A DNA stretch of 64,000 nucleotides from Candidatus Baltobacteraceae bacterium (GCA_036489885.1 DASXEW010000001.1:558001-622000); one strand, 5' to 3'; shown: positions 8,124 through 17,155, counted from the first letter of the stretch. The notes: generated from the sequence alone by a model not told the origin. Numbers and translations are program-made.

Positions 8124-9357
8124 CATCCTCGGCGCCGGCCGCGCGGCCGCGCCGATGCTGGGCGCGTTGATTATCGGCGCGTTCGCTTTTGCGCTTGTTC
8201 CGCCGCCTGGACTCGGACCACACTGGCTCGTCATCGCGCTTGCGATTCTCGCACTCGCGTGGGTCGTCGCACGTCCCCCGGGCGAACGGCGCGACGACGT
8301 GCTGCCGGCGATCGCAATCGTGCTAACGTCTATCGGTCTCGTCACGATCGTGCGAGTCGATTCGGTGCTCGCAGCCCGGCAGCTCATCTGGCTGACGATT
8401 GCGCTCGTCGCTGCCATCGCGATAGGCCCGGCGCTACGCCGCTATCGCGTGCTCGCACGCTATAAGTACGTTTGGATTCTGGCGTCGATCGTCTTGTTCG
8501 TTCTCGTCGCGCTCTTCGGACAAGAGGTCAACGGCGCAAAACTGTGGATCCGCATCGGCGCGGTGCAATTCGAGCCGATCGAAGCCATCAAGCTGTTCGT
8601 CGTGTTGTTCATGGCTGCGTATCTGGCCGAAACCGGCGACGTCATCGCGGAAGCCCGGCCGTGGTCGTTGCGCGCGAATGCGAAATACCTCGGCCCGCTC
8701 TTCATCGGATGGGGAACATCCGTGGGCATACTCGTGTTCGAGCGCGACGTTGGTACCGCGGCGCTCTTGCTTGCGATTTTCTCGGCGATGCTCTATGTTG
8801 CGACGCGCCGCATCGACTTGATTGCGGGGAGCATAGCAGTGTTCGGTCTCGCGGCGTTTTGGGCAATGCATCACTACACGTACGTAGCGTTGCGTATTGC
8901 AGCGTGGAAGCATCCGTTAGCGGACCCGTACGGCAGCGGATATCAATCGCTGCAATCGCTATTTGCCCTTGCGGCCGGAGGCTTGTTTGGAACCGGCTAT
9001 GGCCTCGGCAAACCGGGCTACATTCCCGCGGTCGCGACTGACTACGTCTACGCGGCCTATAGCGAAGAATTCGGAGCCCTCGGCGGGATCGCGGTCTGCG
9101 CGCTTTTCCTCGCGCTCGTGCTCCGTGCGCTCGCCGTTGCCCGCGAGAAGCCTGATCTTTATGGAAGGCTGCTGGCGACAGGCCTTGCGGCGACGCTGGG
9201 ATTCCAAGTCTTCATCATCGTCGGGGGCGTGCTGCATCTGTTCCCGCTGACCGGGATCACGCTGCCGTTCTTTTCATATGGAGGAAGCTCGCTCGTCGCC
9301 AATTACCTCCTCGTGGCGTTTCTTTGGGCTCTGTCGGCTCGCGCGCCGGCGACGTGA
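8113..9357 (+). CDS. rodA: RodA/FtsW/SpoVE-family peptidoglycan glycosyltransferase
   Basis: A 414-residue SEDS protein with about ten or more membrane helices. Family landmarks are NGAKLWIRIG followed by EPIEAIKLFVV (the usual form is QPSELAK, so Ser is replaced by Ile here), the long loop DPYGSGYQSLQSLFAL with GTGYGLGK, and the C-terminal PLTGITLPFFSYGGSSL. It polymerises lipid II into glycan strands together with a class B penicillin-binding protein. RodA is chosen over FtsW from the FHA-PP2C context known in Actinobacteria. A partner PBP gene is expected next but is absent; a YibQ-like gene follows instead. The TTG start at 8113 overlaps the phosphatase gene by 11 bases. Confidence 0.9.
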   Translation: MFADILGAGRAAAPMLGALIIGAFAFALVPPPGLGPHWLVIALAILALAWVVARPPGERRDDVLPAIAIVLTSIGLVTIVRVDSVLAARQLIWLTIALVAAIAIGPALRRYRVLARYKYVWILASIVLFVLVALFGQEVNGAKLWIRIGAVQFEPIEAIKLFVVLFMAAYLAETGDVIAEARPWSLRANAKYLGPLFIGWGTSVGILVFERDVGTAALLLAIFSAMLYVATRRIDLIAGSIAVFGLAAFWAMHHYTYVALRIAAWKHPLADPYGSGYQSLQSLFALAAGGLFGTGYGLGKPGYIPAVATDYVYAAYSEEFGALGGIAVCALFLALVLRALAVAREKPDLYGRLLATGLAATLGFQVFIIVGGVLHLFPLTGITLPFFSYGGSSLVANYLLVAFLWALSARAPAT

Positions 9358-10202
9358 AGAACTTCGGCAACTGGTTCTGGGGGACGATCTTAGGAGTCGC
9401 CGTTCTTTCGATTGGCGGCGGGATGCTTGGCGGACAGCTGCAGCGTGTTGGGGCGATGCCGACCAGGATGCAGGTTCCCGAGATCGCGCCCGTTCCGATC
9501 CAACGCTCGCTCGTCGGCGCACGCGGACGCGAGGGCCAGCTCGATCCCTACGAGCCGTTCGTCGACGACGCGGTCGTCGAGCGCCCCGATGGTTGGGCGC
9601 CGGATAGCTCCCCGGCCGAAGGCGATAGCGTGCGCATGGCGATCGTCATCGATGGGATCGGCGCCGACGATACGCTCGACAAGCGCTTCATGCAGATCCC
9701 GTATCCGCTAACGTTTGCAGTTCCGGCGACCGGGGATGCGCCGTCGCAAACGCTTCGGACCGATCCGCACGAGCTGCTCGTCGATACGGACGGCGCGCGT
9801 TCGGTCGATCAAATTGAGAAGCGCTTGCACCAAATTCGGGGTGGCGGCGTGATAACGCCCCTCGCCGGGAATCCGCCGCGTCCCGGACCGCTCGTGCACG
9901 ACTTGGCGACATCAGGAGCGTTTCTCATCGACGGGATGGCTGGGGGCTCGCCTACTTACTTCGAAGTCGCACGTGGGCGCGTTCCGACTGCTTCGCGCGA
10001 CATCGTGATCGATGCGTATGATGAAGAAGGCTATGCTGCATACATGTTGCGGCAAGCGGTGCATCTCGCGCGCCGCACGGGCGTCGCGATCGTCGTCGCG
10101 CACGCCACTCCGGACACGTACGAAGCGCTTCGCACCAATCTCGTGCGGCTCACATCCGACAATGACGTGCAGATCGTGCCCGTGGGCGATCTCGTGAAGT
10201 AG
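9354..10202 (+). CDS. Divergent polysaccharide deacetylase, YibQ-like
   Basis: A 282-residue protein. GTG 9354 overlaps the rodA stop as GTGA. An N-terminal signal anchor (WGTILGVAVLSIGGGMLGG) and a linker precede a domain with MAIVIDGIGADDT, PYPLTFAVPATGD, FLIDGMAGG and VAIVVAHATPDTYEAL. This matches the divergent polysaccharide deacetylase family (PF04748, YibQ), a NodB-like barrel fold on the outer face of the membrane. It probably acts on cell-wall glycan, consistent with the SEDS gene upstream. The substrate and catalytic competence are unproven. Confidence 0.8.
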   Translation: MKNFGNWFWGTILGVAVLSIGGGMLGGQLQRVGAMPTRMQVPEIAPVPIQRSLVGARGREGQLDPYEPFVDDAVVERPDGWAPDSSPAEGDSVRMAIVIDGIGADDTLDKRFMQIPYPLTFAVPATGDAPSQTLRTDPHELLVDTDGARSVDQIEKRLHQIRGGGVITPLAGNPPRPGPLVHDLATSGAFLIDGMAGGSPTYFEVARGRVPTASRDIVIDAYDEEGYAAYMLRQAVHLARRTGVAIVVAHATPDTYEALRTNLVRLTSDNDVQIVPVGDLVK

Positions 10203-10329
10203 GTCTGTCCTTTCGGCCCAATGGCGGACGTCTGGTCCGAAGCGTTTGGTGCTTGTCGAAGGCGCAAACGGGCGCGAGGCGTTACGCTAGTCGCGTGAAG
10301 CTACTCTCGCACAGGGGGATAACTTTCTT

Positions 10330-11715
10330 TTGTTTTTAGCTGACGTAAACCCATACATTCCCGCGCCGCCGTATCTCAACTCTGGTGATACGGCGTGGCA
10401 ATTGACTGCCGCAACGTTTGTCGGCATGCAGAGCATTCCCGGACTCGCGATACTCTACGGCGGTTTGGTAAAGAAAAAATGGGCGCTGAATTCCGCCGTT
10501 ATGTGCTTCTATGCGTTTTCGATCGTGCTCGTGTGCTGGGTGCTGTGGGGCTACAATATGAGCTTCGGCGCACCGGCAATGCTCGGCGCCGGCATCCTTA
10601 GCCAGTTGATCGGGATTCCGCATTTCGCGCTGGATCCAAACCAGATCTTAGGGCAAGGAAATATCCCCCTTGCTGCGGCTGGAATGCCGCCATTGCGTTT
10701 TCCGGGCGCAGCGATGATGTATTTCCAATTCGTATTTGCCGCGATCACGCCGATCTTGATCGCGGGCTCGGTCTTCGCACGCATGAATTTCAAAGCGTGG
10801 ATGATCTTCGTTCCCCTTTGGAGCTCGCTCGTCTATACAGTCGGTGCGTACGCGATTTGGGGCGGCGGTTGGCTTTCGCAACTCGGCGCACTCGATTACT
10901 CCGGTGGTTACGTCATCCATTTGGCCGCCGGTGTATCGGGCTTTGTCGCGGCCGCCGTCGTCGGTCCGCGTTTGCTCGCCGATCGCCAAGAGTTCGAACC
11001 GAACAACTTGATCATGGCGCTCGCAGGCGCCGGCATCTTGTGGCTGGGTTGGAACGGTTTCAACGGTGGCGACCCGTACTTTGCGAACGCTGACGCAGCT
11101 GCAGCCGTGCTCAACACCAACGTCACGACGGCCGTTGCGCTGTTGTGCTGGCTGGTTCTCGATATGTGGTCGACGGGCAAACCGAATGCGGTCTCGATGA
11201 TCAACGGTATGATCGCCGGACTCGTGGGCATCACGCCTTGCGCCGGTTACGTCGACACGTTCGGCGCGATCATGGTCGGCTTGTGCGCCGGCATCATCCC
11301 GTGGCTGACGCTCAACCTGATCGGGCAACGTCCGTTCATGAAGCGCGTCGACGACACGTTCAGCGTCCTGCACACGCATGGCGTTGCGGGTCTGGTAGGC
11401 GGCCTGTGCGTCGGCATCTTCGCCAACGGCAACATGCTCGAGTACCTCAGCACGGACAAGAAGACGTCTGCCGTCTCCGCGACCGGCCTGTTCTATGGAG
11501 GCGGCTTCACGCAGCTGATCCACCAGGCCCAAGCCGCGGCATTCATCATCGTCTGGGATGCGATCGCGACGTTTATTATCCTAAAGCTCATCTCGCTCGT
11601 CATCCCTCTGAGGGCGAGTCAGCCGGAAATGGAGGACGGGGATCTCGCGATCCACGGCATCGATCCGATACCACCACACCCGGTTCTGGACGTCGTAAAG
11701 ACGGGAGCCACCTAA
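10330..11715 (+). CDS. amt: Ammonium transporter (Amt family)
   Basis: A 461-residue membrane channel with 11 expected helices. It starts at TTG 10330, with AGGGGG (about 10313-10318) upstream. Recognisable Amt segments are GLAILYGGLVKKKWALNS, LWGYNMSFG, GGYVIHLAAGVSGFVAAAVVGPR (first conserved His region), WLGWNGFNGGDP, and LHTHGVAGLVGGLCVGIFAN (second conserved His). It imports ammonium or ammonia. No GlnK/PII gene adjoins it. It fits the nitrogen-salvage theme of the window. A strong terminator follows at once. Confidence 0.95.
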   Translation: MFLADVNPYIPAPPYLNSGDTAWQLTAATFVGMQSIPGLAILYGGLVKKKWALNSAVMCFYAFSIVLVCWVLWGYNMSFGAPAMLGAGILSQLIGIPHFALDPNQILGQGNIPLAAAGMPPLRFPGAAMMYFQFVFAAITPILIAGSVFARMNFKAWMIFVPLWSSLVYTVGAYAIWGGGWLSQLGALDYSGGYVIHLAAGVSGFVAAAVVGPRLLADRQEFEPNNLIMALAGAGILWLGWNGFNGGDPYFANADAAAAVLNTNVTTAVALLCWLVLDMWSTGKPNAVSMINGMIAGLVGITPCAGYVDTFGAIMVGLCAGIIPWLTLNLIGQRPFMKRVDDTFSVLHTHGVAGLVGGLCVGIFANGNMLEYLSTDKKTSAVSATGLFYGGGFTQLIHQAQAAAFIIVWDAIATFIILKLISLVIPLRASQPEMEDGDLAIHGIDPIPPHPVLDVVKTGAT

Positions 11716-11721
11716 AACGAA

Positions 11722-11747
11722 AAGAGCCCCACTTCGGTGGGGCTCTT
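11722..11747 (+). terminator. Hairpin terminator of amt
   Basis: A perfect 11-bp stem (11722-11732 with 11737-11747) is capped by a TTCG tetraloop closed by C-G, an exceptionally stable loop. It begins seven bases after the amt stop. The following bases are only moderately T-rich. It separates amt from the liv operon. Confidence 0.85.
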
Positions 11748-11794
11748 CAACTTTGGCAGGATAATTGGGGCAGCCCCACCGAGTCGGGCGCTTG

Positions 11795-12664
11795 ATGGAT
11801 CAGCTGCTCCCGTCTGTCTTCAATGGTCTTATCCTGGGCGCGTTCTATGCGGTCGTTGCGCTGGGCTTGTCGTTGATCATGAACTTGACCGGCACGATCA
11901 ACCTTGCCCATACAAGTTTCTTGACGCTCGCTGGGTATCTCGCATTCTCGCTCGTGCTGGCCGGCTCGCCGTATTGGCTGGCGCTGATCCTCGCGCCGCT
12001 CTTGACTGTTGTCGTCGGCATTATCGCGGAACGCACGCTGATCCGTCCGCTGTACGGCCGCGACCCGATCTACAGCTTGCTGCTGACGTTCGGCCTCGCA
12101 CTCGTCGCCGAAGAAGCGTTCCGTTTGATTTGGGGAGCAAATGGCGTTCCGTTCACGCCGCCGCCTTCGCTCGCCGGAACGGTGCAGCTCGGCTTCATGG
12201 CGTATCCGGTTTACCGGCTGTTCATCGCGCTGGTGCTGATCATCGTCATCGCGGCGCTGACGCTCTTCTTGCGCGGGACGCAATTCGGACTTCGGCTGCG
12301 AGCGGCGGTTTTGGATTCGGAGATGATCGCGGCGCTCGGTACGAACACGCAGCTGCTGTACATGATCAACTTTGGTATCGGGATTCTGTTGGCCGGAGTT
12401 GCCGGTGTTCTCTCGGCCGGATTGCTCGGACTAAATCCCACCAGCGGCAACGCGCTCCTGATGCCGGCCTTCATTTGCGTCATCATCGGCGGTATGGGCA
12501 GCCTGCTCGGAAGCATCGCGGGCGGCATCCTTATCGGCGTTGTTATCGCGCTGACGACGCTCTACATCCCCGCAGCCAGCGAAGTCTCGATGTACATACT
12601 GATGGCGGTCGTGCTCTCGATTCGTCCGCGCGGTCTCTTCGGTGAAGAAGGGCTGTTCGGGTGA
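11795..12664 (+). CDS. livH: Branched-chain amino acid ABC transporter permease LivH
   Basis: A 289-residue inner-membrane permease from ATG 11795. It shows the LivH pattern FNGLILGAFYAVVALGLSLIMNLTGTINLAH and the coupling-region sequence RAAVLDSEMIAALGTNTQLL, where the usual Asn-Pro pair is changed. C-terminal GGMGSLLGSIAGGILIGV is the typical end segment. It is the first gene of livHMGF and overlaps livM as GTGA. No periplasmic binding protein (LivK) is encoded beside it, so the substrate could be amino acids, an amide or another small solute. Confidence 0.9.
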   Translation: MDQLLPSVFNGLILGAFYAVVALGLSLIMNLTGTINLAHTSFLTLAGYLAFSLVLAGSPYWLALILAPLLTVVVGIIAERTLIRPLYGRDPIYSLLLTFGLALVAEEAFRLIWGANGVPFTPPPSLAGTVQLGFMAYPVYRLFIALVLIIVIAALTLFLRGTQFGLRLRAAVLDSEMIAALGTNTQLLYMINFGIGILLAGVAGVLSAGLLGLNPTSGNALLMPAFICVIIGGMGSLLGSIAGGILIGVVIALTTLYIPAASEVSMYILMAVVLSIRPRGLFGEEGLFG

Positions 12665-13665
12665 ATCTGAAGCGTCTCGGCTATCTCAGCTCGGCCGTCG
12701 TCATCGTCATCATGCTCCTCGCGCCGCAGATCTCGCCGCACTTCGGCCTCGACATCTCGATCATCAGCGAGGTCGTCGTCTTTGCGATGGCCGCGATGAG
12801 CGTCAACGTAATGTTCGGCTACACCGGTCTTCCGCTGTTTGGAAGCGCCGCGCTCTTCGGTCTCGGCGCATACGGTGTGAGCTTGTCGATAACGTTTCTG
12901 CACGCGGGATTCGTTGTCTCGATCCTCTTCGGCGTCGTGCTTGCGCTGCTCGGAACGCTTCTCATCTCCTGGTTCTTGCTGCGCCGTCGCGGGATCTATT
13001 TCGGACTGTTGACGATTGCTTTCGGGCAGATCTTCTATTTTGTCGCTTATCGGATGAGAGACGTGACGGGCGGCGAGGACGGAATGACGTTTCAGCGCCC
13101 AGTGTTTCATCTCGCCGGCATGAACTTCGCCTTTCACGAGACGGCGCTCTATTATCTCACTCTCGGTATCTTCTTACTGACGCTGCTCGCGTTTTGGTAT
13201 CTCACGAAATCACCGTTTGGGCATACGCTCATCGCGATCAAGCAAAACGAAGTTCGCGTGCGGCACCTCGGTCTCAATAGCGACAGCTTCGTGCTCGTGG
13301 CGCTGCTCGTAGCGGGTGCCTATGCCGGCCTCGCCGGCGCGCTCTACGCAATTTCGATCCTCTTTACGTTTCCGCTCGAGCTCGACTGGCATCAGTCGGG
13401 CGATTTCTTTTTGATGGCCGTCCTTGGCGGCGCCGGCACCGTCTGGGGACCACTGCTCGGCGCACTGATCTACGTGTTAGGCAAAGAGATACTCTCGACG
13501 ATCACGCCGGCCTGGGAGATATTTTTGGGCGGCATTTTCATTGCATGCGTCATCGGTTTCCCGCGCGGGATTCTGGGAACGGTGATCGCAGCACTCGTCG
13601 CACGCAACGGCGGCGTAAAGCACGAGGAAGCTCCGGAAGCCGAGCCGGCGAGTATATCGGCATGA
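12661..13665 (+). CDS. livM: Branched-chain amino acid ABC transporter permease LivM
   Basis: A 334-residue partner permease starting at GTG 12661, inside the livH stop. Typical LivM features are AMAAMSVNVMFGYTGLPLFG, the GRRG-like cytoplasmic turn LLRRRGIYFGLLTIAFGQIFYF, TGGEDGM, and the coupling loop FGHTLIAIKQNEVRVRHLGL. C-terminal FLMAVLGGAGTVWGPLLGA is diagnostic. It pairs with LivH to form the membrane pore. ATG 13662 of livG overlaps its stop. Confidence 0.92.
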   Translation: MNLKRLGYLSSAVVIVIMLLAPQISPHFGLDISIISEVVVFAMAAMSVNVMFGYTGLPLFGSAALFGLGAYGVSLSITFLHAGFVVSILFGVVLALLGTLLISWFLLRRRGIYFGLLTIAFGQIFYFVAYRMRDVTGGEDGMTFQRPVFHLAGMNFAFHETALYYLTLGIFLLTLLAFWYLTKSPFGHTLIAIKQNEVRVRHLGLNSDSFVLVALLVAGAYAGLAGALYAISILFTFPLELDWHQSGDFFLMAVLGGAGTVWGPLLGALIYVLGKEILSTITPAWEIFLGGIFIACVIGFPRGILGTVIAALVARNGGVKHEEAPEAEPASISA

Positions 13666-14432
13666 GCGAAGTTCTTCTCGCCGCGCGCAACGTCTCGAAA
13701 AGCTTCGGGGGCTTGCAGGCCGTCAACGACGTTTCGATCGACGTCTGTTCAGGGACGATTCACGCGTTGATCGGTCCTAATGGCGCGGGAAAGACGACGT
13801 TTTTCAATACGCTCTCCGGCTATTATTATCCCGACGCCGGCGATGTTTCGTTTCGGGGCGCAGACATCACGCGCGAAGTTAGCTGGAAACGCATCCGCCG
13901 TGGTATGAGCCGGACCTTTCAGACGCCGAGTATTTTCCCGGAGCTGAGCGTTCATGAGAACTTGATGATCGGTGTGCAAGCGCAGCAGAACGTCGCGTTC
14001 GAAATGCGCGTGCCGTCCCGCTCGCAGCGAAAGAAGCTCGAGGAACGCGTTGAAGAACTGCTGGGCTTCGTCAATTTGACGCGTTACGCAAACCGCCTAG
14101 TCGCCGAGCTTTCGCACGGAAGCCAGCGCCTGTGTGAGATCGCTATGAGTCTCACCCCCGCTCCTGTTCTCGTTCTGCTGGACGAGCCGATGGCGGGTCT
14201 CGCGGAATCGGAAACATCGCGGGTGATCGACACCGTACGCGATCTGCGCGACCGGTTGGGATTAACCGTGCTCTTCGTCGAGCACAATATGCGCGTCGTG
14301 CTGAACGTCGCGGAGATCATCACCGTTCTGGATCGCGGCGCGAAGCTGGCCGAAGGAACACCCCAAGAGATTTCGTCGAACGAAGCAGTCCGCGAAGCGT
14401 ATCTGGGCCGCGAGGTGATCGCCCGTGTCTGA
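13662..14432 (+). CDS. livG: Branched-chain amino acid ABC transporter ATPase LivG
   Basis: A 256-residue ATPase. ATG 13662 overlaps the livM stop. Walker A is GPNGAGKTT, the signature is LSHGSQRLCEIA (the Gly-Gly of LSGGxQ is changed to His-Gly, common in LivG), Walker B is VLVLLDEPMAGL, and the switch His lies in FVEHNM. FGGLQAVNDVS near the N-terminus and the C-terminal YLGREV are characteristic of LivG. It drives transport with LivF. Confidence 0.94.
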   Translation: MSEVLLAARNVSKSFGGLQAVNDVSIDVCSGTIHALIGPNGAGKTTFFNTLSGYYYPDAGDVSFRGADITREVSWKRIRRGMSRTFQTPSIFPELSVHENLMIGVQAQQNVAFEMRVPSRSQRKKLEERVEELLGFVNLTRYANRLVAELSHGSQRLCEIAMSLTPAPVLVLLDEPMAGLAESETSRVIDTVRDLRDRLGLTVLFVEHNMRVVLNVAEIITVLDRGAKLAEGTPQEISSNEAVREAYLGREVIARV

Positions 14433-15144
14433 GTCGTTACTCGAAGTCCGGAATCTCGAGACGTTCTACGGCAAGAGCCACATTTTGCGTGACGTATCCT
14501 TGACGGTCGGCAAAGGTGAATTGGTCGCGCTGCTCGGGTTAAACGGCGCGGGCAAGTCGACGACGATGCGCAGCATTCTCGGTTTGACGCGCGCCCAATC
14601 GGGCTCGATCAAGCTCAGCGGTCAAGAGATTCTCGGCTGGCCCGCCTATCGGATCGCGCGCCTCGGCGTCGGCTACGTGCCCGAAGGCCGGCGTATGTTC
14701 AAATCGCTGACGACGTACGAGAATTTGGAGCTGGCACAGAACGGCCGCCCTGGAGTATGGTCGATCGCACGCGTGCTCGAGCATCTACCGAAACTCGCTG
14801 AGCTGCGACGGCGCAAAGCCGGCCGTCTCTCCGGCGGCGAGCAAGAGATGCTTGCGATCGGACGCGGCTTGGTTGCAAATCCGATGCTGCTGCTCGTCGA
14901 TGAGCCGTCACAAGGCCTCGCGCCGCTGATTGTCGAGGAAGTCTACCGCATTCTCGAGGAGATGAAGGCGCACGGCGTTTCGATTTTGCTGGTCGAGCAG
15001 AACGCACTCTTGGCACTCAAGATCGCCGATCGCGCATACGTGATGGATGACGGAAAGATCGTCTACGAAGGCGACGCGGCGCAGCTCCGCCGCGATCAAG
15101 AGCGCATTCGCACGCTAATGGGTCTTACCGACGTAGCTTCATGA
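14425..15144 (+). CDS. livF: Branched-chain amino acid ABC transporter ATPase LivF
   Basis: A 239-residue ATPase from GTG 14425, overlapping livG by eight bases. Walker A is GLNGAGKST, the signature LSGGEQEMLAIGRGL, Walker B LLLVDEPSQGLAP, and the H-loop region LLVEQN. LETFYGKSHILRDVS and GYVPEGRRMF are LivF hallmarks. It ends in an ATGA overlap with the following dehydrogenase, suggesting that the solute imported here is metabolised by the dehydrogenases downstream. Confidence 0.94.
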   Translation: MSESLLEVRNLETFYGKSHILRDVSLTVGKGELVALLGLNGAGKSTTMRSILGLTRAQSGSIKLSGQEILGWPAYRIARLGVGYVPEGRRMFKSLTTYENLELAQNGRPGVWSIARVLEHLPKLAELRRRKAGRLSGGEQEMLAIGRGLVANPMLLLVDEPSQGLAPLIVEEVYRILEEMKAHGVSILLVEQNALLALKIADRAYVMDDGKIVYEGDAAQLRRDQERIRTLMGLTDVAS

Positions 15145-16205
15145 AGGCCGCGGTGCTCTTCGGGCCGGGAGACATGCGAGTTGTCGACAAGCCCGTCCCC
15201 AAGCCCGGTCCCGGTGAAGTGCTCGTGCAGGTGGCGATGTGCGGCATGTGTGGGACCGATCTCAAAATATACGACGGCCATTTCCCGCTGACGCCGCCGT
15301 TCGGCGAATACACGCCCGGACACGAGTGGACGGGACGCGTCGCGGCAGTCGGTGCGAGCGTCGATGAACTCGCGGTCGGTGATGACGTTGCGATCGAAGC
15401 GCATCACGGCTGCGGACGCTGCGACAACTGCCTCGTCGGAAAATATACGGCGTGTCTCAACTATGGCAACCCGGCTAAGGGGCAGCGCGCAACCGGAATG
15501 ACAACCGATGGCGGTTTCGCGGAATACGCGTTGCATCACGTCGGCTCGCTCTACAAACTTCCAAAGCCGCTGACTTATAAAGACGCCGTCTTGATCATGA
15601 CGGCGGGCACGGGTTTGTACGGTCTCGACGTCGCCGGCGGATATATACTCGGCCAAGATGTCGCCGTGTGGGGACCCGGACCCGTCGGTCTCATGACGGT
15701 CCAAGCCGTGCACCAGCTCGGCGCCAATAGCGTTATCCTGGTCGGAACGCGTGACAGCCGTCTCGCGCTTGGGAAGAAACTTGGCGCGGATGAGATCGTC
15801 AACGCGCGAAACACCGATCCGGTCAAACGCATCATGGAGCTTACCGGTGGCAAAGGCGTCGATCTCGCGATTGAGGCATCCGGCGCTGTTGACGCGCCGC
15901 AGCAATGCGTCAGTGTCACGAAACGCGGCGGCAAGATACTCATCGTGGCGTTCTATCCGGGTCCTGTCACGGTTGATATGAGCGCAATCGTTCGCAGCGA
16001 CATCACGATTTATACGAGTCGCGGCGAAGGCGGAAACAACGTGAAGCGCGCGGTTTCGCTGGCACAACGCGGCCGTCTACGCTGCGAGGAGTTGGTGACG
16101 CACGAATTTCCGCTCGATCAGATCAGCGAAGCCTTGCGCGTCATGCGCGAGCGTGAGGGCGATCCGATGAAGATCGTCGTCGTTCCACCCGGCGCGCCGG
16201 CTTGA
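15141..16205 (+). CDS. Zinc-dependent medium-chain alcohol/polyol dehydrogenase
   Basis: A 354-residue MDR-family dehydrogenase. The catalytic zinc site shows CGMCGTDLKIYDG and GHEWTGRV. The structural zinc lobe carries CGRCDNCLVGKYTAC (four Cys). The NAD-binding fold has VAVWGPGPVGLMTVQ. It oxidises a secondary alcohol or polyol (sorbitol or threonine dehydrogenase type). The substrate is unknown. It is translationally coupled to livF by ATGA and followed directly by a 2-hydroxyacid dehydrogenase, so the two may act on one imported compound. Confidence 0.88.
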   Translation: MKAAVLFGPGDMRVVDKPVPKPGPGEVLVQVAMCGMCGTDLKIYDGHFPLTPPFGEYTPGHEWTGRVAAVGASVDELAVGDDVAIEAHHGCGRCDNCLVGKYTACLNYGNPAKGQRATGMTTDGGFAEYALHHVGSLYKLPKPLTYKDAVLIMTAGTGLYGLDVAGGYILGQDVAVWGPGPVGLMTVQAVHQLGANSVILVGTRDSRLALGKKLGADEIVNARNTDPVKRIMELTGGKGVDLAIEASGAVDAPQQCVSVTKRGGKILIVAFYPGPVTVDMSAIVRSDITIYTSRGEGGNNVKRAVSLAQRGRLRCEELVTHEFPLDQISEALRVMREREGDPMKIVVVPPGAPA

Positions 16206-16207
16206 GC

Positions 16208-17155
16208 ATGAACATCGCGGTTCTCGACGACTATCAAGGCGTGGCGCGCACGCTCGGAGACTGGGGTTCACTCGGGAAAAATGTCGGGGTTCGGTTCTTT
16301 CACGATCACGTCGAAAACGAGGATGAGCTGGTTCAACGGCTCTCGATGTTCGAGATCATTGCGATCATGCGCGAGCGCACCCCGTTCCCGCGGTCGTTGA
16401 TTCAGCAGCTTCCAAAGCTCAAGCTGATCGTCACGACCGGAAAACGCAACGCATCGGTCGACTTGGCTGCCTGCAAGGAACGCGGTATCACGGTCTGTGG
16501 TACGGCCGGCAGCGAAGGTTCGACGATCGAGCTGGCGTGGGGGTTGATTCTCGCCGTTGTGCGCGGGATTCCGCGCGAGGATCACGGCCTGCGCGAGCAT
16601 CGCTGGCAGATCGCCGTCGGCATGGAGTTGCGCAACAAGACACTCGGTGTCGTCGGCCTTGGGCGTCTCGGTTCGCAGGTTGCGCAGATTGGGCGCGCCT
16701 TCGGCATGCACGTCATCGCGTGGAGTCAAAATCTCACGAAAGAACGCGCCGTCGAACAAGGCGCCGAGCTCGTGACGAAGCGCCAGCTCTTCGAGCGTGC
16801 CGACGTGATCACGGTCCATCTCGTGTTGAGCGAGCGCACACGCAAGATCGTCAGCCACGAAGAGCTCGGCTGGATGAAGAAGACGGCGTATCTCGTCAAT
16901 ACCTCCCGTGGTCCGATCGTGGATACGTCGGCGCTCATCGGCGCCTTACATGCCGGCCAGATTGCAGGCGTCGGGATCGATGTGTACGATCACGAGCCGC
17001 TTCCGGCAGACGATCCGATTCTCCACGCGCCGAATACCGTTCTCACGCCGCACCTCGGATACGTTGCCGACGCCTCGTATCAAACGTTCTATCGCGAGAC
17101 AGTTGAAGACATCGCGGCTTGGCTTGCGGGCAAGCCGATAAGGGTGGTCGAGTGA
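16208..17155 (+). CDS. D-2-hydroxyacid dehydrogenase
   Basis: A 315-residue NAD-dependent dehydrogenase from ATG 16208 (TTG 16202 in the same frame is an alternative that overlaps the previous stop). The cofactor fold has GVVGLGRLGSQVAQIGRAFGM. The catalytic region has VNTSRGPIVDTSALIGAL (active-site Arg), GVGIDVYDHEPLP (Glu) and LTPHLGYV (His). It reduces 2-keto acids or oxidises D-2-hydroxy acids; GC-rich soil bacteria carry many such enzymes of unassigned substrate. It belongs to the liv operon by spacing. Confidence 0.88.
   Translation: MNIAVLDDYQGVARTLGDWGSLGKNVGVRFFHDHVENEDELVQRLSMFEIIAIMRERTPFPRSLIQQLPKLKLIVTTGKRNASVDLAACKERGITVCGTAGSEGSTIELAWGLILAVVRGIPREDHGLREHRWQIAVGMELRNKTLGVVGLGRLGSQVAQIGRAFGMHVIAWSQNLTKERAVEQGAELVTKRQLFERADVITVHLVLSERTRKIVSHEELGWMKKTAYLVNTSRGPIVDTSALIGALHAGQIAGVGIDVYDHEPLPADDPILHAPNTVLTPHLGYVADASYQTFYRETVEDIAAWLAGKPIRVVE

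Noticed and set aside
7218-8417. 399-codon minus-strand frame
   Set aside because: It is antisense to the PP2C and rodA genes, which have clear motifs; the translation is Arg/Ser/Ala-rich shadow sequence typical of GC-rich genomes.
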